A stretch of 64,000 nucleotides of DNA from a virus. Every line of letters begins with the position of its first letter. Position 1 is the stretch's first letter. This document shows positions 1 through 6,156 of the stretch, one piece after another. Made by a program: the position numbers and the translations under genes. A model generated the notes under the pieces. That model worked only from the letters and a program-made list of their open reading frames with translations, did not search any database and was not told where the DNA came from. The stretch covers positions 1 through 64,000 of IMG/VR virus record IMGVR_UViG_3300030012_002710. The stretch is one strand, 5' to 3'.

Positions 1-66
1 AAGGTTTTTCATTTATAAATATTAAAAATTTAAAAAATAATATTTTAAATATAATATAAAATATAT

Positions 67-99
67 ACAAATTTAATACAACATTAAATGGATAATATA
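67..99 (+). promoter_or_regulatory. Promoter-like element, copy 1
   Basis: One of four copies of a two-block element: a 13-nt block (ACAAATTTAATAC here), exactly 9 variable bases, then an 11-nt block (TGGATAATATA). The other copies are at 2026, 4013 and 9693. The second block looks like a -10 box. The element lies upstream of the first gene of the early block, so a promoter is the simplest reading. It does not match the usual Bacteroidota TTG/TAnnTTTG promoter. This copy is the most diverged in the first block. Confidence 0.65.
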
Positions 100-158
100 T
101 TAAAATAATAATAATAAAAATAATAATAAATAAATAAATAATAATAAATAATAATAAT
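100..158 (+). repeat. AT-only leader with AAT/AAAT repeats
   Basis: Between promoter copy 1 and the first ATG the sequence contains no G or C and consists of imperfect AAT and AAAT units. It would form an unstructured A-rich 5' leader, the kind of context from which SD-less Bacteroidota ribosomes initiate. The variable repeat number could also make it prone to slippage or assembly error. Confidence 0.6.
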
Positions 159-389
159 ATGGAAAATAAAATTGTCAAAAGGTTTGTTATATCAAAAAAT
201 GGAATTGATAACAAAATAACGTGTGAATTTACTAACAAAAAAAATGAAAAATTTATATATAATCAATATACTATATATAAACAATTAAAAGATAAATTCG
301 ATAATATGGAATGTTTTCAAAAATATAAAACATATACTAATACAAATAATTTACCAAAATTTGTCAGAGAATTATCAAGTTTAGTATAA
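159..389 (+). CDS. Hypothetical early protein
   Basis: A 76-aa lysine/asparagine-rich protein with no domain I recognise. It is the first gene after promoter copy 1, preceded by a purely A/T leader and no Shine-Dalgarno sequence. Such small basic proteins right behind an early promoter are often host-takeover factors in phages, but nothing in the sequence proves that here. Codon use matches its neighbours. Confidence 0.65.
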   Translation: MENKIVKRFVISKNGIDNKITCEFTNKKNEKFIYNQYTIYKQLKDKFDNMECFQKYKTYTNTNNLPKFVRELSSLV

Positions 390-393
390 TATA

Positions 394-432
394 AAAGTGG
401 AGGTTTATGACTTTCTTTTCTGATACCACTTT
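394..432 (+). ncRNA. Hairpin upstream of mini-tRNA-like element 1
   Basis: AAAGTGG (394-400) pairs perfectly with CCACTTT (426-432) around a 25-nt pyrimidine-rich loop. It begins just after the stop of the 159-389 gene and precedes the tRNA-like element at 454. It is not followed by a T tract, so an intrinsic terminator is unlikely. It may be part of one structured intergenic RNA with the element downstream, or chance pairing in AT-rich DNA. Confidence 0.35.
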
Positions 433-453
433 AAAAACTGTTGAACCAAGTCA

Positions 454-494
454 GAGATAAATGGTTAATGTGAGTTCGATTCTCACCTATCTCA
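454..494 (+). ncRNA. Mini-tRNA-like element 1 (acceptor stem plus T-arm only)
   Basis: GAGATA (454-459) pairs with TATCTC (488-493). Inside, GTGAG (470-474) and CTCAC (482-486) close a canonical 7-nt T-loop TTCGATT. The connector between 5' acceptor and T-stem is only about 10 nt and contains GG (ATGGTTAAT), like the D-loop guanines that dock on the T-loop. There is no anticodon arm and no room for one. The same architecture recurs at 2262-2305 with compensatory base changes. It ends 14 nt before the next ATG. Function unknown; it could be an RNase P/Z or CCA-enzyme substrate. Confidence 0.6.
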
Positions 495-508
495 CTAAAT
501 TATAAAAT

Positions 509-748
509 ATGAATAAAGTAAAATTCGATAGAGATGAAGTATATAATGTATGGATTCAAAATCACTGTGAATTAACACATGACGAAATCTCTGATTACAT
601 TGATAAAATTAAATTTTTGTACGAAGAAAATGATGATGAAGACTTTAAATTCCTTCAAAATCAAGACCCTTTAGAGATAGATGATATGTGGTCAAATTAC
701 TGGGAAAGTTTTAAATGGAATTTTCCAAATAGAATAAAATTAAAATAA
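509..748 (+). CDS. Hypothetical acidic protein
   Basis: A 79-aa protein rich in Asp, Glu and aromatic residues (several Trp in the C-terminal third). It starts 14 nt after mini-tRNA-like element 1, so its mRNA 5' end could be set by processing of that element. No recognised domain. It is the first of four consecutive tiny genes separated by only a few bases. Confidence 0.65.
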   Translation: MNKVKFDRDEVYNVWIQNHCELTHDEISDYIDKIKFLYEENDDEDFKFLQNQDPLEIDDMWSNYWESFKWNFPNRIKLK

Positions 749-754
749 ATAAAT

Positions 755-901
755 ATGAATAAAAGTATAACTGACATACTCGATTATGTATTAGTGGAAT
801 ATGAACACTTGACTACTGTTCAACAATGTAACTATATTCTAAATAAATATGATATAGAAATTACTAATGACATATTGATGTATATGAAAAATAATGGATA
901 A
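755..901 (+). CDS. Hypothetical 48-aa protein
   Basis: ATG at 755 opens a 48-aa frame ending TAA at 899-901 (MNKSITDILDYVLVEYE start). It has the same AAATAAATATG start context as adjacent genes and sits 6 nt after the previous stop and 1 nt before the next ATG. The sequence is mostly predicted helix with no recognised domain. Real by packing and context rather than by homology. Confidence 0.55.
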   Translation: MNKSITDILDYVLVEYEHLTTVQQCNYILNKYDIEITNDILMYMKNNG

Positions 902-902
902 T

Positions 903-1043
903 ATGAATAAAAGAAAACAAGTTAAAATAACATTATATAGTTATCTTAGTAATGATAACTTAAATAAATTAATGGAAAAAATGTTATGGGATTCAGAGTA
1001 CAGTTATGTACTTGAAGACTGTGAATGGAAAATAAATAAATAA
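903..1043 (+). CDS. Hypothetical 46-aa protein
   Basis: ATG at 903, one base after the previous stop, opens a 46-aa frame (MNKRKQVKITLYSYL start) with a basic N-terminus and acidic C-terminal half. Tight co-directional packing and the A-rich start context support it. No recognised domain. Confidence 0.5.
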   Translation: MNKRKQVKITLYSYLSNDNLNKLMEKMLWDSEYSYVLEDCEWKINK

Positions 1044-1047
1044 TAGT

Positions 1048-1197
1048 ATGGAAATAAGAATATACGATGGTCAAACCGACAACGAAGTAGGTAGATTATA
1101 TCTATCTCAAAGTGACGGAAAACCATCTAAAAAAGAAATAATAAATAATATAAAAGAAAACTACAATATAGATACTGTATATTGGAGTGTAATGTAA
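1048..1197 (+). CDS. Hypothetical 49-aa protein
   Basis: ATG at 1048 opens a 49-aa frame (MEIRIYDGQTDNEVG start, ending DTVYWSVM). The alternation of strands and a helix suggests a small alpha/beta fold. It lies 4 nt after the previous stop. No homology recognised. Confidence 0.5.
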   Translation: MEIRIYDGQTDNEVGRLYLSQSDGKPSKKEIINNIKENYNIDTVYWSVM

Positions 1198-1208
1198 AAA
1201 CAAATAAT

Positions 1209-1523
1209 ATGATTGTAAAAAGAAATGATTTTAATAGATACTTAATCCACGAGTTTATGAATGATAAACTACCTGGATATAGTTCAGAATTTAATGGTAA
1301 GTGGGTATTTTCACTTGACCATCATTATGAAAATGGACCTAAAGTCGCGTACGTTAAAACCGATACAGGTCATGAAACTATTTATCTTCGTGATGAAGAT
1401 GATGTTGACTATACTTGTCAAAGAATTCAAGAGACATTAATCAATTTAGATGATATATATGAATCAGAGAAAAGAATTGATGAGTATTGTGTTGAAAATC
1501 CGTGGACGAGACACGGAACTTAA
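1209..1523 (+). CDS. Hypothetical protein
   Basis: About 104 aa when started at ATG 1209 (MIVKRNDFNRYLIHEF). An in-frame ATG at 1182 would overlap the upstream gene, and 1209 has the usual AATAATATG context, so the shorter start is preferred. The protein is acidic with a hydrophilic, helical C-terminal half. No recognised domain; a compact early phage protein of unknown role. Confidence 0.65.
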   Translation: MIVKRNDFNRYLIHEFMNDKLPGYSSEFNGKWVFSLDHHYENGPKVAYVKTDTGHETIYLRDEDDVDYTCQRIQETLINLDDIYESEKRIDEYCVENPWTRHGT

Positions 1524-1544
1524 TGTGTAATTTAAATTAAATAT

Positions 1545-2021
1545 ATGAAATTAGTAGAAAAACTAAAAAATGGTACAGAAATGTACAGACTTGATGATGG
1601 TAGACTTGGTAAAATTTACCCTAAATCTGGTTATGTTAGAGTGACTACACTCAGACATGGTATCAGAGATGGTAAATATCACCGTGAAGATTCTACAAAA
1701 AACAGTAGATGGTATCAAATAAATAAAAAAGAAAAGTATAAGGATAAAGGTATGAAATTCAGTCATGTTAGAAGAATATTAATACCAAAAAGAAAAGACC
1801 AACTTGCTTTTCTTAAAGCGTTCAATGATAAAAATGCAGATAAAGTGATGCAAATGAAGAAAATGTTAGAAGGATATGCCAAAGGTTTAAGATGGTTTTC
1901 TAACTTTGAAGCAGAAAAAAGAGCTTTACTTCATATTAACTTAGATGATAAGTTAAATCAAATCAAAGATGCTTTAAAATCTATTGAAAAAGATGTTACT
2001 TCAAGTAATTTCTGGAAATAG
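1545..2021 (+). CDS. Hypothetical basic protein
   Basis: A 158-aa strongly basic protein. The N-terminal 60 residues hold short Gly-rich strands (NGTEMYRLDDGRLGKIYPKSG), and the C-terminal half is predicted helical and possibly coiled. The charge suggests nucleic-acid binding, but no known domain is evident. Promoter-like copy 2 begins 4 nt after its stop, so this gene probably ends a transcription unit. Confidence 0.65.
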   Translation: MKLVEKLKNGTEMYRLDDGRLGKIYPKSGYVRVTTLRHGIRDGKYHREDSTKNSRWYQINKKEKYKDKGMKFSHVRRILIPKRKDQLAFLKAFNDKNADKVMQMKKMLEGYAKGLRWFSNFEAEKRALLHINLDDKLNQIKDALKSIEKDVTSSNFWK

Positions 2022-2025
2022 AATT

Positions 2026-2058
2026 ACAAACCAAATACAATTTACTTTAGATAATATA
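2026..2058 (+). promoter_or_regulatory. Promoter-like element, copy 2
   Basis: ACAAACCAAATAC, 9 variable bases, TAGATAATATA: same order and spacing as copies at 67, 4013 and 9693. It fills the gap between the stop at 2021 and the zinc-ribbon gene at 2072, leaving a 13-nt A/T leader. Location and geometry support a promoter for the 2072 gene and the RNA element behind it. Confidence 0.72.
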
Positions 2059-2071
2059 ATAAAATATATAT

Positions 2072-2263
2072 ATGAAGTATTGTAAATGTGGTAATATTCT
2101 TCATCCTGTTCGTTTAGAATTAGGTTATAATAAATGTGTGCAATGTTCTGACATTCAACAAGTTAGTTATATACCTATTATTGCAAACAAACAGGTTTTA
2201 GAAGTACAAGTTGTTAGTCAAGAACTAAGTGCACAAGTACATAAATCTTGGCGACGCAAATAG
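2072..2263 (+). CDS. Small zinc-ribbon-like protein
   Basis: A 63-aa protein with CxC-G near the N-terminus (CKCG, residues 4-7) and CVQC about 16 residues later, a four-cysteine arrangement typical of a rubredoxin-like zinc ribbon. The C-terminal part is hydrophilic and ends in a basic tail. Its TAG stop overlaps the first base pairs of mini-tRNA-like element 2, so gene and RNA element are physically coupled. Zinc binding is inferred from cysteine spacing only; the function is unknown. Confidence 0.6.
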   Translation: MKYCKCGNILHPVRLELGYNKCVQCSDIQQVSYIPIIANKQVLEVQVVSQELSAQVHKSWRRK

Positions 2264-2305
2264 AGTTGCATGGTGATTTAGTGGGTTCGATTCCCACTCA
2301 ACTCT
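2262..2305 (+). ncRNA. Mini-tRNA-like element 2 (acceptor stem plus T-arm only)
   Basis: AGAGTTG (2262-2268) pairs with CAACTCT (2299-2305). GTGGG (2281-2285) and CCCAC (2293-2297) close T-loop TTCGATT. The 12-nt connector contains ATGGTGATTTA, again with GG. Compared with element 1 (454-494), three base pairs change on both sides (two in the acceptor, one in the T-stem), which is evidence for a selected structure. It starts inside the stop codon of the 2072 gene. The trailer CTAACTTTAAAT after it is nearly identical to the one after tRNA-CAT at 4264. Anticodon and D-stem are absent. Confidence 0.62.
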
Positions 2306-2329
2306 CTAACTTTAAATAAATAAATAAAT

Positions 2330-2518
2330 ATGAATTTTCACTTAAACAAAAAGTATAACTTTGTAAAAGGTTTAACTTTAACAGAAATAATAGTGTATGG
2401 TTACATTGGTTTACTATCACTAACTGCAATAGCAGGTATAATAACTGTATTTGGTTACATTTTACTAAATCCAGTTGAAGCAGGTAACGCAATGGATAAC
2501 AGTGGTTTTAACTTTTAA
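2330..2518 (+). CDS. Small membrane protein
   Basis: A 62-aa protein with one strong membrane segment at about residues 20-47 (IIVYGYIGLLSLTAIAGIIT and following), a basic N-terminus and a short polar C-terminus. No known domain. It starts 24 nt after mini-tRNA-like element 2. Possible roles include superinfection exclusion or an early membrane effector, but this is inference. Confidence 0.6.
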   Translation: MNFHLNKKYNFVKGLTLTEIIVYGYIGLLSLTAIAGIITVFGYILLNPVEAGNAMDNSGFNF

Positions 2519-2520
2519 TT

Positions 2521-2736
2521 ATGAATATAAAACAAGATAAACTAGAAGAGTGGAGAATGTACAAAATAAAACATTCTCAACATTATAAAAATATCGTTGC
2601 GATAGATTTAGCAAAATACATGGTTAGTTCTTTTAAGAAAAACTATTCCATACATCAACCTAAAAGCATTCAACCATATTTTGAATCAGAGTTAGATAAA
2701 ATATTAAAAGAAATAGATAAAATTAAATATTGGTAG
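2521..2736 (+). CDS. Hypothetical basic protein
   Basis: A 71-aa basic, probably helical protein (MNIKQDKLEEWRMYKIKH start) without a recognised domain. It begins 2 nt after the previous stop and ends 1 nt before the next ATG, indicating translational coupling within the early operon. Confidence 0.6.
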   Translation: MNIKQDKLEEWRMYKIKHSQHYKNIVAIDLAKYMVSSFKKNYSIHQPKSIQPYFESELDKILKEIDKIKYW

Positions 2737-2737
2737 T

Positions 2738-2899
2738 ATGAGATTTACAAGAATAGACCCAAAGCTTATTAAAAAACATAAAAATATGATAATGAATCAG
2801 CTTTTATTAAATTTTAATAAATCCTCTGGATTAACTCCTCTTGAGTTAAGAGCAAAATTAAAAGAATTAAGTAAAAAATTAGATGAATTAGATGAATAA
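2738..2899 (+). CDS. Hypothetical 53-aa protein
   Basis: ATG at 2738 gives 53 aa ending in a Lys/Glu/Leu/Asp-rich helix with a heptad-like pattern (ELSKKLDELDE). Its last 8 bases overlap the start of the 2892 gene in another frame, a typical stop/start overlap. No recognised function. Confidence 0.55.
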   Translation: MRFTRIDPKLIKKHKNMIMNQLLLNFNKSSGLTPLELRAKLKELSKKLDELDE

Positions 2900-3308
2900 T
2901 ATAGAAAATTGTATTGGTAGTGGTGTAAAAATCACTCAAGTTGAATTTAATATTGGACTTGATGGTCACATGTATACTGAAAATGGTGTTGCAACTTTAT
3001 TAAGGCAAGCTGGATTTAAATTATATGATGACGCTTACTTTGTAGATAAAGGTAAATATTTAGGAAATGATGAACCAACTTTTGTAGGTTTAACTTCAAT
3101 TATTGCTTCTATAAAGGAAATAAAAGACAAAGTAAAAGATTTATGCGATATATTACAGCAAGATTGCATTGCAATTCTTATTGATAATTATAAAGGTAAA
3201 TTAATATATAACAAAAGACATCTAAAACAAGTACCTAAATCAAAATTTGATTCAGATTTGTTTATAGATGCTTATAATAAAAAGAATTTTAATAAAAACT
3301 TTAAATAA
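2892..3308 (+). CDS. Hypothetical protein
   Basis: A 138-aa protein with an N-terminal mixed alpha/beta region (GSGVKITQVEFNIGLDGH), a central helix with alternating Lys/Asp and a basic C-terminus. No family recognised. It overlaps the preceding gene by 8 nt and abuts the next ATG directly. Confidence 0.6.
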   Translation: MNNIENCIGSGVKITQVEFNIGLDGHMYTENGVATLLRQAGFKLYDDAYFVDKGKYLGNDEPTFVGLTSIIASIKEIKDKVKDLCDILQQDCIAILIDNYKGKLIYNKRHLKQVPKSKFDSDLFIDAYNKKNFNKNFK

Positions 3309-3557
3309 ATGGAAAAAGGATATATAACAATATTAGACTTTGAAATAGGTAATGTATTTCAATATGAATTAATAGATATAAATATGCAAACAGAAGAATG
3401 TGAGCAATTTATAGAAGATAAAGGGCATAATGCTACTAATTGTGAATGGATGTGTCATAAAAACAAAGGTGTAAGATTTAATTACCCTCAAGAAGTGACA
3501 GAAGATTTAAGAAGAATTGATATTAATATGGATGGAACAAGAGAAATTTGCGGATAA
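3309..3557 (+). CDS. Hypothetical acidic protein
   Basis: An 82-aa acidic protein starting immediately after the previous stop. It contains several cysteines (NCEWMCHKNKG in the second half) that could bind metal, though the spacing matches no family I know. Part of the tightly packed early operon. Confidence 0.6.
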   Translation: MEKGYITILDFEIGNVFQYELIDINMQTEECEQFIEDKGHNATNCEWMCHKNKGVRFNYPQEVTEDLRRIDINMDGTREICG

Positions 3558-3558
3558 T

Positions 3559-3765
3559 ATGAAAAAAATAAAGAAAACATCAGATAAATTTAAAATGTTC
3601 TTTGATGGATTACCTCACAAAGGATATATGCTTGGTGATTTACCACCTACATTCGGCAAGAAATGGATCGAAGATTATGATGAGGAAGGTGAATTAAACT
3701 TAAAGCAAGGTATTAGTAAATGGTATAACTATAAAGGATTAACATGGATAAGAATAACGAATTAG
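3559..3765 (+). CDS. Hypothetical protein
   Basis: About 68 aa from ATG 3559 (MKKIKKTSDKFKMFF). A longer in-frame start at 3517 would lie inside the preceding gene, and 3559 sits 1 nt after that gene's stop, so it is preferred. A basic N-terminus is followed by an aromatic-rich, acidic middle. No recognised domain. The 3' end overlaps the 3744 gene by 22 nt. Confidence 0.6.
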   Translation: MKKIKKTSDKFKMFFDGLPHKGYMLGDLPPTFGKKWIEDYDEEGELNLKQGISKWYNYKGLTWIRITN

Positions 3766-4031
3766 AAATAAAACAAAAGCTTAACAATGATGCATTTGAT
3801 AAAGCTCAATCGCAAATGTATAATCTTAAACAAGATATTGTAAGACAAAAAGAAGAAATAAGAATAGGTGGAGATGGTACTATTCCAGTAGAACTATTAA
3901 AAACCTGCTTACAGTCAAGTGAAAAGCAATTGGCTATATGGGAATATATCAATGAACTTATATGGCATGATATGGACCATGAACTACCAACACAGAAAAC
4001 TTGGCATAAATTACAAACTAAATACGATTAA
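3744..4031 (+). CDS. Hypothetical helical protein
   Basis: A 95-aa, largely helical protein with a probable coiled-coil N-terminal half (NNELEIKQKLNNDAFDKAQS) and Trp/His-rich C-terminus. Its ATG lies inside the end of the preceding gene. Its last codons overlap promoter-like copy 3 (4013-4045), so the promoter constrains the C-terminal codons. Function unknown. Confidence 0.6.
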   Translation: MDKNNELEIKQKLNNDAFDKAQSQMYNLKQDIVRQKEEIRIGGDGTIPVELLKTCLQSSEKQLAIWEYINELIWHDMDHELPTQKTWHKLQTKYD

Positions 4032-4045
4032 CTTACGATAATATA
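4013..4045 (+). promoter_or_regulatory. Promoter-like element, copy 3
   Basis: ACAAACTAAATAC, 9 variable bases, ACGATAATATA. It overlaps the last codons and stop of the 3744 gene and lies 21 nt before the first stem of the structured RNA at 4067. The first block is identical to that of copy 4 (9693) even though here it is coding sequence, which argues against chance. It probably drives the structured RNA, the tRNA and the genes behind them. Confidence 0.7.
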
Positions 4046-4066
4046 TATACATATTATTATTATTTA

Positions 4067-4181
4067 GGAAGTGTCTGGAAGACTGTAAGTCAGAAAGATG
4101 ATATAAACAGATAGAGTAAGACGCTTATGCCCTCTTAATGCGGAAGCTATAAGCGCGTACATTCCAGTTTCATCCACTTCC
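4067..4181 (+). ncRNA. Unidentified structured RNA
   Basis: A 115-nt non-coding stretch with nested perfect pairings: GGAAGTG (4067-4073) with CACTTCC (4175-4181), CTGGAA (4075-4080) with TTCCAG (4162-4167), and CGCTTAT (4122-4128) with ATAAGCG (4149-4155). There is also a small hairpin GACT-GTA-AGTC at 4081-4091. GATGA (4097-4101) could pair with TCATC (4170-4174), which would cross the second stem as a pseudoknot. It lies between promoter copy 3 and tRNA-CAT. Its ends look like a 7-bp acceptor, but no T-arm is present. I checked by eye for hammerhead, twister, tmRNA and group I core signatures and found none. Confidence 0.55.
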
Positions 4182-4190
4182 ACCTTATAT

Positions 4191-4264
4191 TGCGCGGTAG
4201 AGCAGATGGTCAGCTCGCGAGTCTCATAAACTCGAGGTCGGTGGTTCGAATCCACCTCGCGCAC
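4191..4264 (+). tRNA. tRNA with CAT anticodon (Met, or Ile2 if modified)
   Basis: A full cloverleaf: acceptor TGCGCGG/TCGCGCA (one G-T wobble), D-stem GAGC/GCTC with loop AGATGGTCA, anticodon stem CGAGT/ACTCG with loop CTCATAA (anticodon CAT at 4225-4227), and T-stem GGTGG/CCACC with loop TTCGAAT. CCA is not encoded; the discriminator is C. The anticodon stem lacks the GGG/CCC of initiator tRNAs, so elongator Met or Ile2 is more likely than fMet. It is followed by CTAACTTTAAAT and then the ATG at 4284. Confidence 0.93.
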
Positions 4265-4283
4265 CTAACTTTAAATTAAATAA

Positions 4284-4619
4284 ATGGATTATATAAATAA
4301 ATTAGAAAAATATCTAGGCGATAAATATGATTGCTTAGTTAAAATCGGTGAAAATATAAATAACCCCGATTTAGAATTATCTGAGTGGTATACTGCTGAT
4401 GATTATACAGTATATGTTATGACAAATGATGCTAGAAACATTGATTGGGAAAATGATGTATACTATTATGAACCAAGTTTTGATATTATTATAGATAGAA
4501 TACATGAAACAGTTGATGATATGGGTTTTGGTGGTGAAGTTAAAATATATATGGACACTGAACAGTTTTTACCTGAACAGGATACACTTGATTGGTTAGA
4601 AGATAAAGATGGCAACTAG
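4284..4619 (+). CDS. Hypothetical acidic protein
   Basis: A 111-aa very acidic protein rich in Asp, Glu and Tyr. No domain recognised. Acidity of this kind suggests a DNA mimic or a partner of a basic protein, but that is speculative. It starts 19 nt behind the tRNA and overlaps the next gene by 11 nt. Its TAG stop shows that TAG is not reassigned. Confidence 0.65.
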   Translation: MDYINKLEKYLGDKYDCLVKIGENINNPDLELSEWYTADDYTVYVMTNDARNIDWENDVYYYEPSFDIIIDRIHETVDDMGFGGEVKIYMDTEQFLPEQDTLDWLEDKDGN

Positions 4620-5100
4620 AGCACTAATAAGAGTTATACCCAGACAACAAGGTATTGCGTATGACAAAGGGCATATGTATGTAGAAGAGTCTTTAGTAAA
4701 TATATATCATCATTATGATGGTAATCCTGAGCATTTAGGTGTTAAACTAGCTAAATTTTTATTACCTTATAAAATTACAAATGGTGTTTCTAACTTGAAT
4801 GTTAAAGATTTTACACATTTAGCTAATGGCCCAGAATGTTTAGCAGCACAATTAGTTAAACAATTAAAAACTGGTGACATTTGTGACACGGTTGTTGGTA
4901 ATGTATATTTATATCCAAGAAACTCTTATAAATATGATGCGGAATATATATATACTTTATATCCTAAAACAGACGAACCTACATACGTAGCTATTTATAA
5001 AAACTTTGATGATGAAGTTATATTTGTAGGTACACCAGATAAATTAATTAAAAAGTATGACAGACAAAGAGATAAACAAATTAGCAGCACGAGTAGCTGA
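4609..5100 (+). CDS. Conserved-looking phage protein of unknown function
   Basis: A 163-aa protein starting MATRALIRVIPR and containing a NIYHHYDGNPEHLGVKLAKF segment. The TRALI-RV plus Y-HYDG-P combination is familiar from many phage hypothetical proteins, but I know no assigned function. It is predicted alpha/beta and soluble, and overlaps both neighbouring genes, so it is translationally coupled. Confidence 0.65.
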   Translation: MATRALIRVIPRQQGIAYDKGHMYVEESLVNIYHHYDGNPEHLGVKLAKFLLPYKITNGVSNLNVKDFTHLANGPECLAAQLVKQLKTGDICDTVVGNVYLYPRNSYKYDAEYIYTLYPKTDEPTYVAIYKNFDDEVIFVGTPDKLIKKYDRQRDKQISSTSS

Positions 5101-5302
5101 TCTTGTACTTAAAAAGTTTGTAGATTATTATGATAATCATGAGTCTTTAGAAGTGTTTAAACCTACTGAAGAAGATGTATTAGATTTTGAAATACAAAGA
5201 CTTAGCCAGCTATTGTACCAATATGAAGAAAAAGAAGAGTATGAAAAAGCTGCAATTGTTAAGAAAAAACTAGAAATATTAAATAAAAGACGTAAAAAAT
5301 GA
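5057..5302 (+). CDS. Small UVR-motif-like protein
   Basis: An 81-aa protein whose C-terminal half (about residues 45-75, IQRLSQLLYQYEEKEEYEKA) resembles the UVR helical hairpin of UvrB/UvrC and McsA-type proteins, in which an E-Y-E-K-A-A core follows a Leu-rich helix. It overlaps the upstream gene by 44 nt and the ligase gene by 4 nt (ATGA). The link to repair is inferred from the motif and from lying next to ligase. Confidence 0.55.
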   Translation: MTDKEINKLAARVADLVLKKFVDYYDNHESLEVFKPTEEDVLDFEIQRLSQLLYQYEEKEEYEKAAIVKKKLEILNKRRKK

Positions 5303-6156
5303 GTGATTTTAATGTAATGCTAGCACACCCATACGGCAAAAAAGCGTTTGACAAAGACTCTTTTATTCAGCCAAAACTAGATGGTGTTAGATGCTATATA
5401 ACCAAAGACGGCGCATTCAGCCGCAACCACAAAGAGTTTAAAACTGTAGATCACATTAAAGATCTGTTTAAACCTCTATTTGAATTGGCACCCGATATAA
5501 TACTTGACGGTGAACTCTACAACCACCAATTTAAAGACAACTTCAATAAAATTATATCCCTTGTGAGAAAACAAAAGCTAACTGATGAAGATAGAGCTGA
5601 AGCTAAAAAGTATATACAGTTTCATTGGTATGATTTTTACAATCCAAGTGATAAATTTGCAACATACAGAAGAAGACATCAGCTTATTAAACTAAACGTA
5701 ACAGAGCTGCAATCCATATTTCATAAAATATTAAAATTTCCAATCGTACCAGTTGAAGCATACGAAGTATCCTTACTTGATTCAGCTAAATTATGGCATG
5801 ATCACTATATTAAAGCTGGTTATGAAGGTAGTATAATTAGAAACAATAAACCTTATGAACAAAAAAGAAGTTACAACTTACAAAAATTCAAAGATTTCCA
5901 TGACACAGAAGCGACAATTGTTGGCTATGTTGAAGGCAAAGGTAAAAGAAGCGGAACAATTGGCAAGTTCTTGGCTGTTGATAGTAGTGGCATCCATTTC
6001 GGCATGCCTGTTATGGAAGATTATGACACTATGGCAATGATGCTTGTTAATGTCAAAGATTATATTGGCAAAAAAGCTACATTTACATACTTTCAAAAGA
6101 CGCCTAGAGGATCATATAGACATCCTCTATTTAAATCTCTTAGAAATTATGAATAA
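5299..6156 (+). CDS. ATP-dependent DNA ligase
   Basis: A 285-aa nucleotidyltransferase. Motif I KLDGVR is at residues 26-31, with Lys26 as the expected adenylated residue. DGELY (motif III), YEGSIIR (motif IV) and a C-terminal QKFKD (motif V) follow, with an OB-fold-like tail. Length fits the small phage ligases that seal Okazaki fragments and recombination nicks. Its start overlaps the UVR-like gene stop by 4 nt. The N-terminal third is visibly richer in G/C than the flanking genes. Confidence 0.9.
   Translation: MSDFNVMLAHPYGKKAFDKDSFIQPKLDGVRCYITKDGAFSRNHKEFKTVDHIKDLFKPLFELAPDIILDGELYNHQFKDNFNKIISLVRKQKLTDEDRAEAKKYIQFHWYDFYNPSDKFATYRRRHQLIKLNVTELQSIFHKILKFPIVPVEAYEVSLLDSAKLWHDHYIKAGYEGSIIRNNKPYEQKRSYNLQKFKDFHDTEATIVGYVEGKGKRSGTIGKFLAVDSSGIHFGMPVMEDYDTMAMMLVNVKDYIGKKATFTYFQKTPRGSYRHPLFKSLRNYE

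Noticed and set aside
394-432. Intrinsic terminator after the first gene
   Set aside because: The 25-nt loop is too long and no T tract follows; the next bases are AAAAACTG.
454-494. attP site or 3' tRNA remnant for integration
   Set aside because: No integrase is visible, and the 5' half of the stem is present close by with compensatory changes relative to the second copy, which a host-derived tRNA 3' end would not show.
4067-4181. A second tRNA or tmRNA
   Set aside because: The closing stem looks like an acceptor, but no TTCRA-type T-loop or D-loop GG is present and it is far too short for tmRNA.
4064-4264. Minus-strand reading frame across the tRNA
   Set aside because: Its translation (REVDSNHRPRVYETREL) is the classic reverse-strand shadow of a tRNA gene, not a protein.
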